Shown here piece by piece: positions 24,298 through 39,200 of a DNA stretch of 62,380 nt. How positions within the stretch are numbered: the first letter of the stretch is position 1; each line of letters opens with the position of its first letter. This stretch comes from a virus. The position numbers and the translations under genes are program-made. The stretch is taken from positions 1 through 62,380 of IMG/VR virus record IMGVR_UViG_3300048589_000279; one strand, given 5' to 3'. The notes beneath the pieces are model-generated. The model did no database searches and was not told the DNA's origin. It saw only the letters and a program-made list of their open reading frames with translations.

Positions 24298-27200
24298 TTA
24301 CGGCTTGGGGGCTTTCTCGCGGGCTTCCAATTCCCTTTCCGCGTTCTTGCGGATGGTTTCGAATCTGCCTCGCTCGATGCGTTCGGCGCGGAAGGCTGCC
24401 ACCGCTTCGCGGGCGATGGAGGTTTTCAGTTCCTCCAGTTCCCGGCGGTTGTTGGTCGTGAACTCCATCTTCGTGATCTTGCTGATGGCGACGATCGCCT
24501 TTTGGGCGTCTTCCAGCATCAAGCGGGCCTGCCGTTGGCTCGGGTTTTCCTGCCGGCGTCTGGACTTTTGGAGTTTGGTCGATTCATCCAGGGCATCATA
24601 CAGGTTGTCCACGCTCACGGAATTCATGGTGGATTGGCCGCCGCGGACAAACAGGGTGCCAAGAACCGGGAGGTCAACCAGTTCCCGCTCGCGGTTGATC
24701 TCCTCGGGTTTTCCGAACAGTTGCACGAAGTCGGTGCCGGCGCCGCCGAACGTGCCGTTGATGGCGTGATCGATGCGCAGCGGGCTCATGCCAGTCATCT
24801 GGCCAAGTTTCGCGGCGACTTGACTGGTGTAGGGCCCGATTTGCTCCTCGCGTGCCATTTCCTCCATGCCCCGCGGAACGATGGGCATGTCGAAGAAGAA
24901 CTTCCGGTTGGCGAGTTGCTCCGTCACGGTGTCGGCAACTGCCGGCATGGCGGATGGAATCATGCGCTTGAACCATTCCTGCATCCACTCGGTCGCCTGC
25001 TTGGGATCTTCCTGATACCAGGCGTCCGCCAGTGCCACGGTGCCGGACATGAACAGACCGTCCGCTTCGAATGCGCGCGGGATCCGGATGAGTTCCTTTT
25101 TCCCGTTGTGCTCGAAGGGAATGAACGTGAAGCCGAACTTCATCTTGGTGGACATTTCCTTCCACCAGTCGGAATCCTTGGCAAACCACCAGGCAATCAG
25201 GGCGACGATGGCATGGCCAAGCCCGCGGGAGATGAATCTGACATAGCTGTTCTTGAACGCACGAACGTGTGCGCGTGGTCCTTGGATTCCAGCGTTGAAG
25301 AACGGAACCAGTTGGTTCGCCACTCGGCCATAGCGGCCGGCGGCCGTGAAGTCCGTCGTCACTTGCTTGAGGGCCTGAAGCAGCAACAGGGATGTTTCCT
25401 CGTCCATGGCATCGCCTGGCTTCCAGCCAAGATCCTTGCCGACGAGCTTCATTTCCGTTGCCCGTGACGCGAGTTCCGGGAACTGGAGCAAGTCGCGCAG
25501 GTAGTCCGCCCAATTCCGGACATCCACGATTTTCCATCCGGTCTTCTCGAACAGCCGGCGGGAAGCCCGCTCAGTCGGGCGCATGTCCTGGCCAAGCGGG
25601 GTCGCCATCTTGCCGCCAAGGCGTTCGAGCACCTCGATGGTCTTCGGGCGAACCGCTCCGCCGGTGACGGAATAGATGAACGCTTTCGAAAGCTCTCCCA
25701 TCCAGGTCAGAAACAATTCCGCGGTGTTGGCACTGGCGCGGGAGTTGAAATGCAGGGTGGAGAAGTCGCGCAGCGGGTTGGTCACAAGCGAGAACGAAGC
25801 ACGCAGGCCGGTCGTTCCGATGCGGAATGTCCGGTTGGTCAAGCCAATCGTCATGTCGATGAGCGGGGCGAGTCGGTAGGCATTCATTCCTGAAAGCGTC
25901 TCATACAAGCCTGGGTCCACGTCATAGAGGCGCATCCGGCCGCCGCGGAACACGGCGAGGATCGGGCGTTCGCCGTTCTTCACGTCGTAGGACGGCGCGA
26001 AGAAGGTGGCGATTTCCTGCATCATTGCTTCCTGCTCCGGGGTCAGTTCGATTTCATCGATGCCGGCCTTGAACAGCTTCCGGTTGATTTCCTCGATCAG
26101 TTCGCCAAGGGCCCGCTGCGCGGCGGGGACCATCTTCGGGGAGATTTCCGCAACCAGGTTCCCCATGTCGGGAACGTTCTCGGCAATTTTGAAGATTTGA
26201 TCCAGCACCCGCTTTTGATGGGCGCGGGCCACGATGTCGGCGGCTTGGGAAATCATGCCGGAGAACGGATCCTTGATGCGGCGGCCGGAACCGCGGAGGC
26301 GATCCAGCAATTTTCCACTCGCCACGCTGGAGGATCCGCCCTTGGCGGCGGCATCGAATGCTTCGAACTCGCGGAACAAAGGGATGTAGAATCCGGGATC
26401 CACGGCGCGGATGCGTTGCACGGTTGCCCGGTAGTCCTCGGAGGCGGCCGCGGCGTAATCAAGCACCAGGTCATTCCAGCGGGATACCGCGGCGGCCGTC
26501 TGCTCGAAGATGGGAGTCTCGATCTTGGCGATGATTCCGATCGCGTCGTTTTCCGACAGTCCGGGGTTTCTGGCACCGTTAGGGTCGTTCCACATGGCCA
26601 CCGCCCGCTTCGCCCACATGTAGATGAGGAAGTCTGTCTTCTTGCCGCGCACCCGGGCGAGGATTTCCGTCAAGGATCGGCCGTCGTCGCCGGGAAGCGG
26701 ATTGCCGGCGAAGTCGATCATCGCGGATTTCACCATGAATTCCGCCCTGGCCGTCGAGGTCATCCGGAGCGCGGTTGCCGCCAAGGCTGGATTCTCCCTG
26801 GCCGGGATGGCGCGGCGGCCTTTCTCGATGGCCTCCGCCACGAACCGGTCAATCGGGGCGTTGGTGTCCACCCAATCGTTCATGTAGTCCAGCGAGGCGA
26901 GTTTCTGTCCCAACTCCACGATGCGGCCGGGGCGGCGATACACGCTTTGGCGGGCGCGTTCCAAGTCTCCTTGGTTCCGCCATGTCAGACTGGCGGCCTG
27001 GGCCTTGGCAATCGACTTGGCGAGCTTCGGGTTCACGGCTTCGACTTGCGCCTTGAACCAGTCATGGAACCTCGGCGCGGCGGCCCGTGATTCAGTGTTG
27101 CCGCCATAGACCAGCACGGAGAACCATTCCCCGAATCCTTCCGAAACATATCCGCCGGTCGGCACCGTGGCACCATAGAGGGCGCGGCCCACCGCTTCCA

Positions 27201-30200
27201 TTTCCGCAATCGCATTGGCCGGAACTCCGGCGGTTCTAAATGCAGTGGCGGCGTTCCCGAACAGTCCCTTTTGCAAGGCATGTCCGAGTTCATGTGCGGC
27301 GGTCGGGATGTCGTTGGCGATCTTGATTCGGGCCAGATGCTCCCGGGTGTAATACTCGCCAAGCGAATTCCTGCCCTTGAGGTTGCCAACCCGGATCGGC
27401 ACGCCATGGCCGATGGATTCCAGCACGCCTTGCATCGTCTTGATGACCTTCGGGGCGGAAATGCCCTTCTTGATGTTGCCGATGGGGTCCGGGGAAACCG
27501 GCATCCTTGTCGCGGCTCCTCCTCTGGCTGCACCGGCATCCTTCGTCTCTGGTGCCTTGCTGGCGGGCTTTGGCGCGGCTCCCGCTGGCCTTGTGCCAGA
27601 AACCGGGGGAGTGGGGTCAGGAACGCCGTTTTTGGCGAATCTTGCCTTCATCTGGGTGACGATGTTGAAAACTGCCCGGTCGGAGAGTTTCCGCGCCTTG
27701 GCGATCTCCGGCATCGATTTGCCGGCCGCGTAGTCGCGGAACACTCCGCGCATCTCGGGTGGCAGGCTCGCCCATACCGGGTGATCGTCGCCGGGGAGGT
27801 CGCTGGCTCGGGAGGCGGAGGAAAAGAGGATGCTGTCGCTCTCCGGGTCTTTGGCGAGTTCCAGATATTTAGCATCCTGACTCGGCATGGAAGCCGAAGA
27901 ATACAGGCGATCATTCTTACTTGCCTCGGATTTTCCGATCTCTTCGATCCGGTTGAACATGGCGATCTTCCGCTTGTTCATCTTCTTCCTCTCTTCGGAA
28001 GAGTATTTCCCGGTGCCCATGGAAGATTGCAATTCCGCCGCAAGGTCCATGGCCTTTTTGTAAATGGCCGCGCCTTCCTGGGTTGCCTGTCCAATTTGGG
28101 AGTAGTTGGTTTTTTTCGATTCCTCTGCCCGATTCTGGTCATTGACCTGGCGTTTGAGTTCCGCAATTTTTCCCCTGCGATCTATGATTTTCTGAATCCG
28201 TTCCGGCGCGGTGAAGTTGTCAGCACGGCCTTGAAGCCAGTCGATTGCATCAATCCAGTCGCCGTTGGATTCGCTCACGTCAGAACGTCCGTCGCTGATG
28301 GTGAAATCCGGGCGCTTGTGATTGGTGATGCTGGAAAGCTGCCGGTCATGGTCCGTGATGCGGAATTTGTATGTCTGCTCGTCTTCGTAAGTATTATCCT
28401 TCCACTCGGAATAGGTTGATCCCTTGCCTTCTGTGTAATCCCCGATGCGTAGTTTTGGTTCCCTGCCTTGCCGCACGGAATCCAGCACCTCATCAAACAG
28501 CCCGGCTTGAATCATGTGGTTGCGTCGAGGTGTTTCGAGCGGATCACGACGCGATTCTTCCTCTAGTTTGGCGAGTTCGAGGTAGCGGGCGTCTTCTGCG
28601 GGGCTTGCTGACGAGAACAGACCTCCCGACTTAGGACGGCGAATCATCGTTTCCGAAATCCGGTAATCCTTGTTCCGTCCCTTGTTCTCCACAAATCCGA
28701 ACCGCTTGTAGAAGTCTTTCAGTCTGTTGACGCTGGATGCTCCAAAGTCGATGGAAGGGGAAAGCACGATGGCTGCATTTTTGGAATCCGCGTAGTCGGT
28801 CAACTCCTGCATGAATTCCGAACCGAGTCCTTGTCCACGATCTGACTTTGGAACCTTGATCTGATGAAGCGTGATATTCCCCGTTCTCGCGTTCTCTGAA
28901 ACGTAGTTCTCAACACCACGGGCCTCCCACTTGTCGCGGAATGGCTTCATCGTGTCCTCATAGTTGCTCGATGACGAGAACAACGCGGGTTTCGCCAGAT
29001 CGTCCAACCGCTCCATTTCCTCCTTCGCTTCCGCGTAGGTGTCAAAGGTCCGGTCTTCCTTCATTCCGGTGCGCTCGTTGTAGGCGCGGACGATGTGCTG
29101 AACGTCGCCTTTGTTGGCTTCCGTGCGGTAGGTGTAGTCGTAGAGGTTGCGCGGCCATGAGGCGGAGGCTTGAAGCGTTGTCGCCGGTTTCTCTATCACC
29201 ACCATGCGGGTGTTCACTCCGGTGGAACGGAATGCGCTCTTGAATGATCCTTCCGGCAGTTTCTCGCTGGTGCCGCCTTGGGCTTCGAGCCAGTCGCGGA
29301 ATGCCTGGGCCTTCTTCGTGGACGAGAAGAACGGGCTTTCCGACATGATGGCGACGAGCTTGCCGCCGGGCTTGAGGAAGTCATAGGCGTGCTGGACGTG
29401 CTCCATGTCCTGCCCGTCTTCGAACGGTGGATTCATCAAAACCACGTCGTATCCGCTGGCGGCACCGCGCTTCTCGAAGCCTTGGAGTTCCGAAAGGTTG
29501 AAGTAGCCGATGACTTCGCCATCCTCTTTCTCCAACCGGACTCGCTCGCTGCCCATCTCACCCAGGCCGCGAAGGATGCCTTTCTTCCCGGTGGCGCGTT
29601 CCATGTAAATGTCGCCGTAGGTGAAACCGCGGGTTTTGGGGTCCATGTCCATGAAGTCCCGGCCAATCAGCAAGTGACCTTTGGCGGAAATGATGTCCCG
29701 GAGCGTGGATTGCGTTTCCGCCACGTCAACGATCGCGCCGGCCGCCTTGGCTGCATCCGCAATATCGGCTTTGCCGCCGGACGGCTCCAGAACGTGCTTG
29801 CCGCTCAAGTCGCCGGCGATGTCCAGCATGTCCTCGATGACGGTTTGCGGGGTGGGGAAGAATCCGGGGATGTTCTTGCCGATCAAGTCGCGCTCCATGG
29901 CTTTGATCGGGTCTGCCTTGGTTTTGTTGCCACGGAATTGCAGGAACTCACGGAGGGATGCGCGGAGTTGGGCGATGTCCCAGATTCCCATCGCGTGAAG
30001 GCGCTCGTGTGACTCGAACTTCCACTTGATGCCGTCCCACACGGGTTTTCCTTTCCAATCGCGGGTTTTCTTCGCCAGTTCCCGGACGTTTTCGATGTCG
30101 GATTCATGCGTGAGATACCCGCCGTTGCCGTTCTTCTTCGGATCGTAGAGGCGGATCTTGGCGACTCGCTCGGCAAGGAGTTTCGCTCCTGGAGTGGTGC

Positions 30201-33200
30201 GTCCGCGTTCCACCATTTCGAGCATGGAAGAATGGTCCATAAATGGGTAAGGCCATTCCGCTTTGTCCATCTGCTCAAGCGTAGGTGCCAATTCTGCGCG
30301 GGTTTGTTCTTCTCCGTAGGAGAGTCCTTCCGCCCTCATGGCGTCACGCTTTGCCGATTCGCTCAGGCTTTGCAAAGTCTCGACATGGGTCTTGGTGGAA
30401 ACTCCGTCCAGATGTGTCGCTTCGCCGCTCTCGATGGCATTGGCGAGGTTGCGCATGGTTTCCGCCATGGCTTTCACTCCGCGGGCTGCTGCCTCGGCGT
30501 GAACGGCTTCTTTGGCGCGTTTCGGGGTGTTCTCCCTGCGGTCGCGGTTGAGCGATGTGTCGGCCGCCTGGTCCATCCGGTCTGCGGCAGCGGAAAGCCG
30601 TTCGGCGGCGGCGTTCTTCTTCTCCGCGCGGCGCTCCTGCACGGCTTCGGTTCGGTCCACTGTCTCGCCCTTGGTGATCGCTTGGAACTGCTCGGCGGTG
30701 GCGCGGTCCTTGAATTGGAATCCGGGAACGGCTCCGCCCACCCGATAGGACGAGTAGTAACCACCCAGCTTTTTCGCCGCGGCATTGAGGCTGTTATACA
30801 CCTCGCGCTCCACCCGGTCGGCCAGCTTCACCACGAACAACGGCACGCCGGTCTTCGTGTGTTTGGTTTCGATGATCTCGGTGTCGGTGTCGGCCTTGAC
30901 GCCGCGCACGGTCGCTTTCCGCTCCGCCTGTGCCTGCTCCTGCGCCTTGCGGTCGATCCCGCGAACGTTGTCATAGGCGGCGAGTTGTTCCGGGGTCAGG
31001 CGGGATTCACCGCGGGCCATGATCGCGTCATGGCGGGCGTAATCGCTCTTGATGGCCTTGAATGCGGCCACTTCCTCGCCGGTCAGTCCGGTGACTCCCT
31101 TGCGGTTCACGAACTGCTTCCACTCGTCCAGCGTCTCGGGGTTCTCCAGGGCCTTACTGCGGGCTGCCTTGGCGTCCCGGCGCTCTTGTGCCTGCTTCTG
31201 GATGATCTCGTCCGTCCACGTCGCCACGGCCTTGTCCATTGCCGCACGGCGGGAGTTCTCCATCGCTCCGGGTTTGCTCGCGCTCAGGACGCTTCCACCG
31301 TAGGAAAGCATCGATCCGGGGTTGAACTGCCCTTCCAAGGCGTGCATCGCGCTCCGAACCGCATCCGCCTTGTTGTCGGGCTTCCGCATCCCCTGGAACC
31401 TCTCCAGTTCCTTCATGGTCATCTTGGCGATTTCCTTGTGAATCGCTGGCTCGATCGCCTTGAAGGTTTCCCAGCCGGCCTTGATCTGGTCGGCGGTCAC
31501 GTCGCCGTCCTGGATGTTGGTGAAGAACTTCCGCAGGCTCAGGAGGTCGGTGATCGGCTCAACGGTCGATTTCTTTGGAGCTAGGTCCGAAGGTTTGGAT
31601 TCGAGGTCCGAAGGTTGCTCCGAAGGTTTGGCGGATTCCCTGTCTTTCCTCACCTGATCGGCCATCGCCAACAGGGATTCAGCTTCACGGATCGCGGCGG
31701 CTTTGTCCTCACTCGGGTTCTTTGCCTGCTCGGCGCGGGCTTGGCGAAGTCCTTCTTCGAGGGCTTTACGGGTCGGCGCTGGCTTGGCGGCTTCGGGTTT
31801 CTCCACTGGTGGCGTCTCTGCCGGGGTTTCTCCCTTGATGGCGGCAATCTCGGACTTCGCCTCGTCAATGAGACGCTGCCATTGATCCAAGCGGTATTGC
31901 GGTTCTTTCGCCGCACTCGGGCGGGTCAAGTCCAGTTCCAGTTTGCGAATCAGAGCTTCGCGCCGTGTGATCTTGCGCTTGGCCGTTTCCGGCTTGCTCA
32001 TCAGGTCGGAGTAATCCGCCAAGGCCTTCTGTGCTGCTTCGAGGTTGCCTCCCAGCCAGCGACTCAGGGCCGCCCGTCCGCTTTCCCCGGTGGTCTTGCC
32101 GGCGGCTTCCTTGAGGGCCTTGTAAATGTCCTCGGATTCATAGGACGACCACTTCTGTTCGGTGCGACCGTAACCAACATCGACGGTGTTGCGAAACTCT
32201 TTCGCAAGATCGCGGCGGGCGTCCTCGATGGATTGCAAGGTCGCCTTGGCGGAGTTCTCGCGGGCTTCCGCGCCCATCTGTTCGCCGGTGATGTCGGCAA
32301 AGTGACTGATGCACTCGGATCCAACCAGCATCGTCCAGTTCTTCCCGCCGTGCTTGATGTGGTAGAAGTTCTTCACCGGCTGCTTGCCGCACCATTCGCA
32401 GTTGCCGATGACGGATCCGGTTGGGAACAGTGTCGGGGCGTGCTTCATGTCACGAAGTCCGCTGATGTCTTGAAGCGGTTTGCCGGATTCCGGGTCCGTC
32501 TGCCCGTTGAATGGCAGTGCTTCCCACTCGGGAATCCTGGTTCCCATGTGGATCTGGTTCGCGGCGACTGCCTGCTCGTAGGTCCGAATCGGACGATCCT
32601 TGAGGGATTCACTTTCCGCGATGATGGCTTTCGCCTGTTCCTTGGTGATCTTCGCCGCTGCTTCGGCCTGGGTGATCGCGGCGGGCGTCTCCTGCTCCAC
32701 CGGGGCGGCGGGTTGAACTGTCAACGATTGGTTGTCAGTTGCCGGTGCATACAGCTTCGCCCAATCCACCTTCTCGGCGGCGCGGCCCTGCATCGCCTCC
32801 AGGATGCCCCACACCGCTTGGCTGATGGGTTGCAGTCCGATGGGTTCAAGGAACTTCGCCATGTCCTCCGGGGTCTTCACCTCGCCCTTCTCGATCACGC
32901 TTTGCAGGATCGGCATGAGCTTCGGCAGTCCGGTCGGCTTGATCGGCAGCGAGTATTGCGCGTTCGGGTCGGGACTCGCGGAACTGAAAAGCGCCTGTCC
33001 GGCTTCGACTCCCGCTTTCATGGAGGGGGTGATCTGAATGACCCATGCCGGGAAAATTCCGCCTGCGTCGTTTTCTCGCTTTGCCCGGAGAACGTCCACA
33101 ATTTGCGTCACGAACTGGCTCAACCGTCCGGGGTCGTTGCCGGGAATGTCGTCGTAGGTGAGCGAGGTTTGCCCCCATTCGTCGTGAAACTCTTCCAAGT

Positions 33201-36200
33201 CCATGTCGCCGCGGATCAATCGCTTGGCGTCCTGACGGGCTTGTGAGAGTTCTTCACGGGTGAGCTTTCCGGTTCCCTCCTTGGGTTTGCCGATCTTGGA
33301 AAGTTGGACGACTCCGCCCCACTGCTTGACATACTTCCCGATCTCCTTGGGCAGCATGGTGTCGTAGAAGCCCTTCATGCCGGAGCCGCCGACTTTGAGG
33401 TCAACCCCTTCAAGTGATCCCATGCCGTTCCCGATGCTTCCGACGCCTTGCCGGATGCGTGCTGCAACGTCTTTCCCGACGGTGTCTTCGAGCTTCGCGT
33501 CGGTGGAATCTGTCTCCGTGATGATTTCGCCATCCTTGATGCCTTGGATTGTCCAGCCATCTTCAACAGATCCGCCGTAATTGAGAGAGTCAACTTGCCT
33601 CCCAAGATCAAACCTGTCGTTCTGCGTCTCTCCGACCGTCCAACCGATCCAGTCCTTGCCGGATGCCACGGCATCCCGAAGGGCGCGTTTGAATAGGGCG
33701 AGGGGCCATGTGGTGCGGAAGGGAGCGTCGGCTACTTTGCTGCTGTTCACGTCGCTGAATGCCTTCTGCACCGCCTGATTGCGGTCGCGGAACGATCCGA
33801 CAAAGCTCTCGAAGCCATGCGACTGGTGGTAAAGCGCGTGCAGTCCTGATTCGGCCTCGCGGATCGCGTAGCCGGGGGGAAGTTCGCCTTCGGTCTGGGT
33901 GGCAGATTCGACATATCCGCTCTTGCGCCCCGCTTGGTGGCGGTCGCTCTGGATCTCCTCGATGAACAGCCCGCCGTCGCGCTCGTTCAAGCGCATGTGA
34001 GCGACGTAGTTCGGAACGTCGGGGAAGTGGCTGGAGGTGTAGGAATCGTTTCTTTCCGGCGACTCATACAGGGCGTCCATTTCGATGGCGACATCTCCAA
34101 ACGCATCTTTCCAAAGTTGAAATTGCTTTTCTTTTGGGAGTGATAGGAAGTCCGCCTCCGCAATATCGTGATAATTTGCAACCTCATCAGCTTCCAAGGT
34201 TTCTTTAAACTTCCGACGTAATAGATCATTTTTGAATCTCTCCGTCTGAACTGGCATCGCCAGCACCACCTCGCGGTAGTTCTCACCGCCAGGGAGCGTG
34301 TATTGGGAGAACTTGGAATCTGGATGTCCTCCTTGGTCGGACAGTCGTTTCAACTCTTCCGCTTCCAATTTTGTCAGCTTGCCAGCATCCCGCTTGTCGA
34401 GAAGGTCGGACCATCTTTGGTTGTTGACTGGTGGATCAAGCGTCACCTCCTCGAACCTCACCGCGCCCTCATTGGCCAGCCACTCCAGCAACTCCGCCTT
34501 GTCCACTTTGCCGTCCTTGGCGAGTGACTGCGCGGCCTGCTCGATCCCGCTCCACTTGAACTCCTCCGCCTTGCTCCCGCCCTTGGCGATTGCGAGCACC
34601 TGACCCACCGGGGCCGACTTCGGCATCTTGGCTTCCAGCGTGCGGCTGAGTTGCGAGTAGAACGGGGGATTCTCACGGGAGGCGGAGGAGAACAGCGAAC
34701 CTTGCCCGCCGCGGTTCTCTGGTTCTCCCATGAAGAGGCTTTGCTGCGTGATCTTGGGATTCAGGACCGGTGCCGGCTTCACGGCCTCTTTCAATGCCTG
34801 CTCGACTAGTGGCTTGTCCTTAGCTGCCAGGTTCTCGGCCGCCATGTCGAACGCCATCTTCTGTCCAAGCGCGGTTTCCGCTTCGAGTAACGTCTGCTCC
34901 TCCTCGGCGGTCAGCGTCTTGCCGGCGTTACGCTTTGCCGTCAGCGTCTTGTATGCGCCGAACGCGGACTTCGTGCCTTGGATCTTGAGAGCTTTGATTT
35001 CCTCGGTGGGCTTCTGGTTATCGCCAAACAGGTCGTCCATGCCGGAATCGCGGGACCGGCTGGCGGATGAAAACAACCCTTCGAGTTCCTTCAAGTCCTG
35101 CTCCTCTTGCGTCAGGACCGTTTCTGCGGGCTTTGAATCCCTCGCCGCGAACATATCGCCTTGCGCGGCATCCATCGCCGCCTGTGCCTCTTCCTTGGCC
35201 TTGCGTGCGGCTGCCACCTTGTCGCCATCCGTGGTCTTGTCGCCTGTCAGGTTGAATCCTCCATCATCGGCAAACAGTTCCTTCGCATTGGTGTTGCGAA
35301 CGTCCATCTTGGAGACGGGGCGATTAACTCGCTGCCCTTGCTGCATCGCCATGATTTCGTCAGGAGAATAACCAAGGATGTTTTCCTTCTGCCGTTGCTC
35401 CAGATAGGCTTTGGATTCCTCCACGCTCATTCCCTTCGATGGGGCGGGGGCCGCATTGGGTTCTTTCCCCGGTGCGGCGGCGGCTTTCCCTTCCGGCGTG
35501 ATGACTGGCGCTCCGGGATCACTGAATCGGTTCTCCTTGCGGATTTGCTCAACCCACTTGTCCCATTCCGCCACCGTCGCATCACCTTTCTCCACCATGT
35601 AGGCGAAGCGGCCGGATCCCTCTTGATCGCCGGGGCGGAGTCCGGGGGTGTGATACTGGCCTTTCTTGACGAAAAGAATGTCCTGCTCGCGGCGGTTGAT
35701 GGCCGAATCAATGTCTTGGACGCTTACCGGCTGTCCTGCGGGCGCGGCTTTCTTTGCCTCGCGTGTCCTGCGGGCTTTGGCGGTGGTTTCCCGTTGCTTC
35801 TGTTCCGCTGCCTCACGGTCGGAGCGTTCCTGATTGAACTGGTCGGTCAACGGGTGCTTGCCGTTGGCGTTCCATGCTTCCAAGGCCGAATCTCTCGCTT
35901 GGCGAAGCTCGGCAAGCCTTGGGTCGGCTTTGAGGTTGTTGTATGCCCGGTAGCGGCTCGCCACGTTCATTCCGCCGCTCTGCTCGTCATAGAGCTTCCA
36001 TGCCTCATCGGACGCTTCGGACGGGGTAAGAGGAAAGCGGATGTCGTTCCCCATGTCGTCTTGCAAGGCAACCCAATCGTTTCCGCCTTCGTTGTAGGGA
36101 ATCGTTTTGAATCCGGGTGGAAGCGAAACGTCGGCTGCGGCTGCGGCTTCTTGCAATGCCTTCTCAAGCGGTGCCAGTTCTTGCACGGCGGCCTTGTAGT

Positions 36201-39200
36201 CGTCCGCGAGATTGGAATTGCGGGTTTGCCAGCCGCCTACTTCGTTCCCTCTCGGGGCGGCATCCTGCCCGCGTCCCGCTCCACCTTCCGGCGCTTCTCT
36301 TCCGCTCGGCACCTCTCCAGCAGGGCCATCTCCCAAATCCCCCTCCGGCTCAGGCCCGTATTGTTCGAGCAACTGCGCGTAGGTTTCGGGATCCGCTTCC
36401 TTGAGTTCATCCACCGAATCGTAACCTCGGGCAATCGCCGCGTCAACGATGGTCGAAATGATCGGTTCAAACTCGTCGGGCTGCTCCACATAGACGACAT
36501 CGCCGCTGTCGAGAACCTGCCGTCCGAATCTCGCGCCGTCTTGGAGAACCACTTGCCCGCCCTTCTCAACGGACTGAACTTGGAATTCCTCGCCATCGAT
36601 CGTGATCGTGGATCCTTCCACCAAATCACCGGCCTTGATTTCCTCGGTGCCAAAATCGAAGTCATTCGCCCGCTTGAATTCTTCGGCTTGGATCTCCGCA
36701 TCGGTGCGTTCCCGGTTCGGGTTGCGCGGATCGTTCTCCTTGGAAATCTTGCCCTTCGCCACTTGGTCGAGTTCCGCCATGACGGCAATCATCGCCTCGT
36801 CATTGGTCACTTTGTCGCCAAGCAGTCCCGCCCAATCGTCCAAGTCGGTGTTCTCATTGTATTGGCTGAAAAGCATCCCGTGGAGTTCCTGCGCGACTTT
36901 GCCGTTGAAATCGGTGCCGAATGCGGTCTTGGGCAGGTAGGCATTGAATCCCGCCTTCTCCCACTTGTCCCACAACTCGCGTTGCGCCTGGGTCGCTCTG
37001 CCTTCTTCCATCCGGCCTTTGATGATCTTGAGCATCCCCGTTGGCGGGGCTTGGATCCTGCCGCCCATGATCTTGTCGATGGTCGCCAAGTCGCCGGAGC
37101 GCAACAAGCGGAATGCTTCCCGGCGGGCCGGGGTGTCTGTCACCCGGCTTTTCTTCGGAGAAGGTTTCTCCCCGGCGGGTTGGGAAGGTTTGGAGGAAAA
37201 GTCAATTCGAGCCATTTCGGCGCGTTTCAACGTCTCAGCCATGCCTCCACGAAGGAGCAACGTGCGGATGTCTTTCGTCGGGGAGTAAGGCGTGATCCAT
37301 TGGGAACCGAGCTTTTGCTTGATATTGAATTCCCCGTTTCCAAGGTCCACAAGTCGGTAATCTTCCTCGTAAGGAAGTTCCTTGGCATACATGGCAATCC
37401 ATTCGTCTCGATGCGTTTTCAGCCACTCGGGATTGAGTGAAGCGGCGTTGAGCGTCTTTGGAGTGTTCTCCCCGGCATCCGGTGCGCTGGCCTCCTCGGG
37501 CTTTGATTGTGCGGCGGCCTTGGATGCGGGGGAAAGTTCGTCGGGGGACTTGCGCAGCAACGTCCCCAAGCTGTCGGATCTCACCATCAATCGCCCTTTG
37601 GCATCCGGGGCGGCATCCGTGACCGTGCCGGTGTCTTTGGTGCCAAGGTGGGTGAAGCTGACCTTCTCACCGGTGCGATCCTTCGTTTCCGGTTTCGTTT
37701 CCGCAATATCTCCCAGAGTTTCTGGCTTTGCGGCTGGTTCTTTCGGTTTCGTTTCTGGCTTCGTGTCCCCCTTGCCGGTGATCTCCTTGTAGAACGCTTC
37801 GAGTTCGTCCAGGTGCTTCTTGGCGGATGGCGGAAGGTCTTTCAGGATCGACTTCAAGTAGTTGATCGCGGCCTGGATCATGTTCTTGAATGCGTCGGTC
37901 CAGCCTTTGCGGGCCATCTCGCGGACAAGCTCGTTGGTTTCGCCGTTGAGCTTCGCGTTGAGCGCCATCCGGAAAATCTCCGCGCCCTTCTGGCCGGGGC
38001 TGAGTGCCTGCCATTGCGGGCTTCCAGGTGTCGGATCGTAGATCGCTGCCGCGGCCTGATCCACTCCGGAACCCTCGCCGCCCATCTCGGCGTATTGGCC
38101 GGCGTTGAACTGGTTGAACCACACGGCGAACGGCGGCTTCTTGCCCTCGATGGCTTCCCACTCCTGCCGCTTCAATTCGACCTGCGCGAAATGCCCGACT
38201 TCGTGACTGATGGCGAGGTCGGTCAAAACCTCGATGGCCTTGGCTTCATCCCAGCCGTTCACCTTGATCTCGCGGGCGATGTCCTTCGGGGAAATGGTCA
38301 GGGTGCCGTCCAGGGACATCCAGGCGCCTCCGCTGGCCTGCTTGCCATCGGCAACCTTCACCTTGCCCTTGAGGCGGGCGACGGTGCTTTCCACCGCGGC
38401 TTGAACGGCCTTGGCTACTTTCACCGGGTTGGGTGCTTTGTCGGCGGTGGGTGGCTTGGCCGGTTTCTCTACTTCGGGGGCGGATTGACCAGTTGGCGCG
38501 GTGGGTTTTTCCCGAATGACTCGGATTGATTGATCCCCGCGAAGTCTTGCTGCTGATACACGATGGCCGCCATCAAGAACGCTGAATGTTCCTTGGTCGT
38601 TTGGCTTCGACGTTACGAGAATCGGAGGAAATTCCCCGCCACGTTCCGCATACTGCCTGAAAAGAGGATCGCGGACGGTGGAATCGTAGCGTTCACCTTC
38701 CATGTTTGCTGTGATCGCGCTGAGTGGAAGCGTTTCGGCAACGTATTCTTTCCCGTCCTTGATTCTGGTGCGTGGATCAACTCCACCCTCCTTTTCTGAC
38801 GGTTTCAACATCAAGCGGGCTTGTTTTGCCGTGATCTGTTGTGGCTTGGCTACCTCCTCCGGCGCGGGCGCTCCTCCTCCTGGAGCCACGGTTCCGCCTT
38901 GTCCGGTTCCATCTCGAACAGGTTGACCCGGTGCTCCCGTTTCGGCGGGTGGGGATTGTGGATCTTGGGCAGGTGGTCGCGTTTCTTCTCGTCCTTGCGG
39001 GTATGGCTCATTGGATTGTGGTGCGGTTTCTTGGGATGATGGTGCGGCCGGCGCGGCAGTCAGTCCGAAGCGGGCGCGGATCTTCGTCAGCGACTTGTTG
39101 AATCGCCGTGCGTCAGGATTGGACGGATCAATCGGTTTCTCGGATTGTGCCAGGCGGGCTTCGAGGATGGCCGCGGTTGCGGTGTCGCCTCGATCGCGGG

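Noticed and set aside
35161-37440. Plus-strand ORF of 759 aa and other long plus-strand ORFs (e.g. 30106-31584, 31615-33246, 41485-42978)
   Set aside because: All lie opposite the giant polyvalent gene, whose frame has many recognisable domains. These ORFs are Arg/Gly/Leu-rich shadows without motifs.
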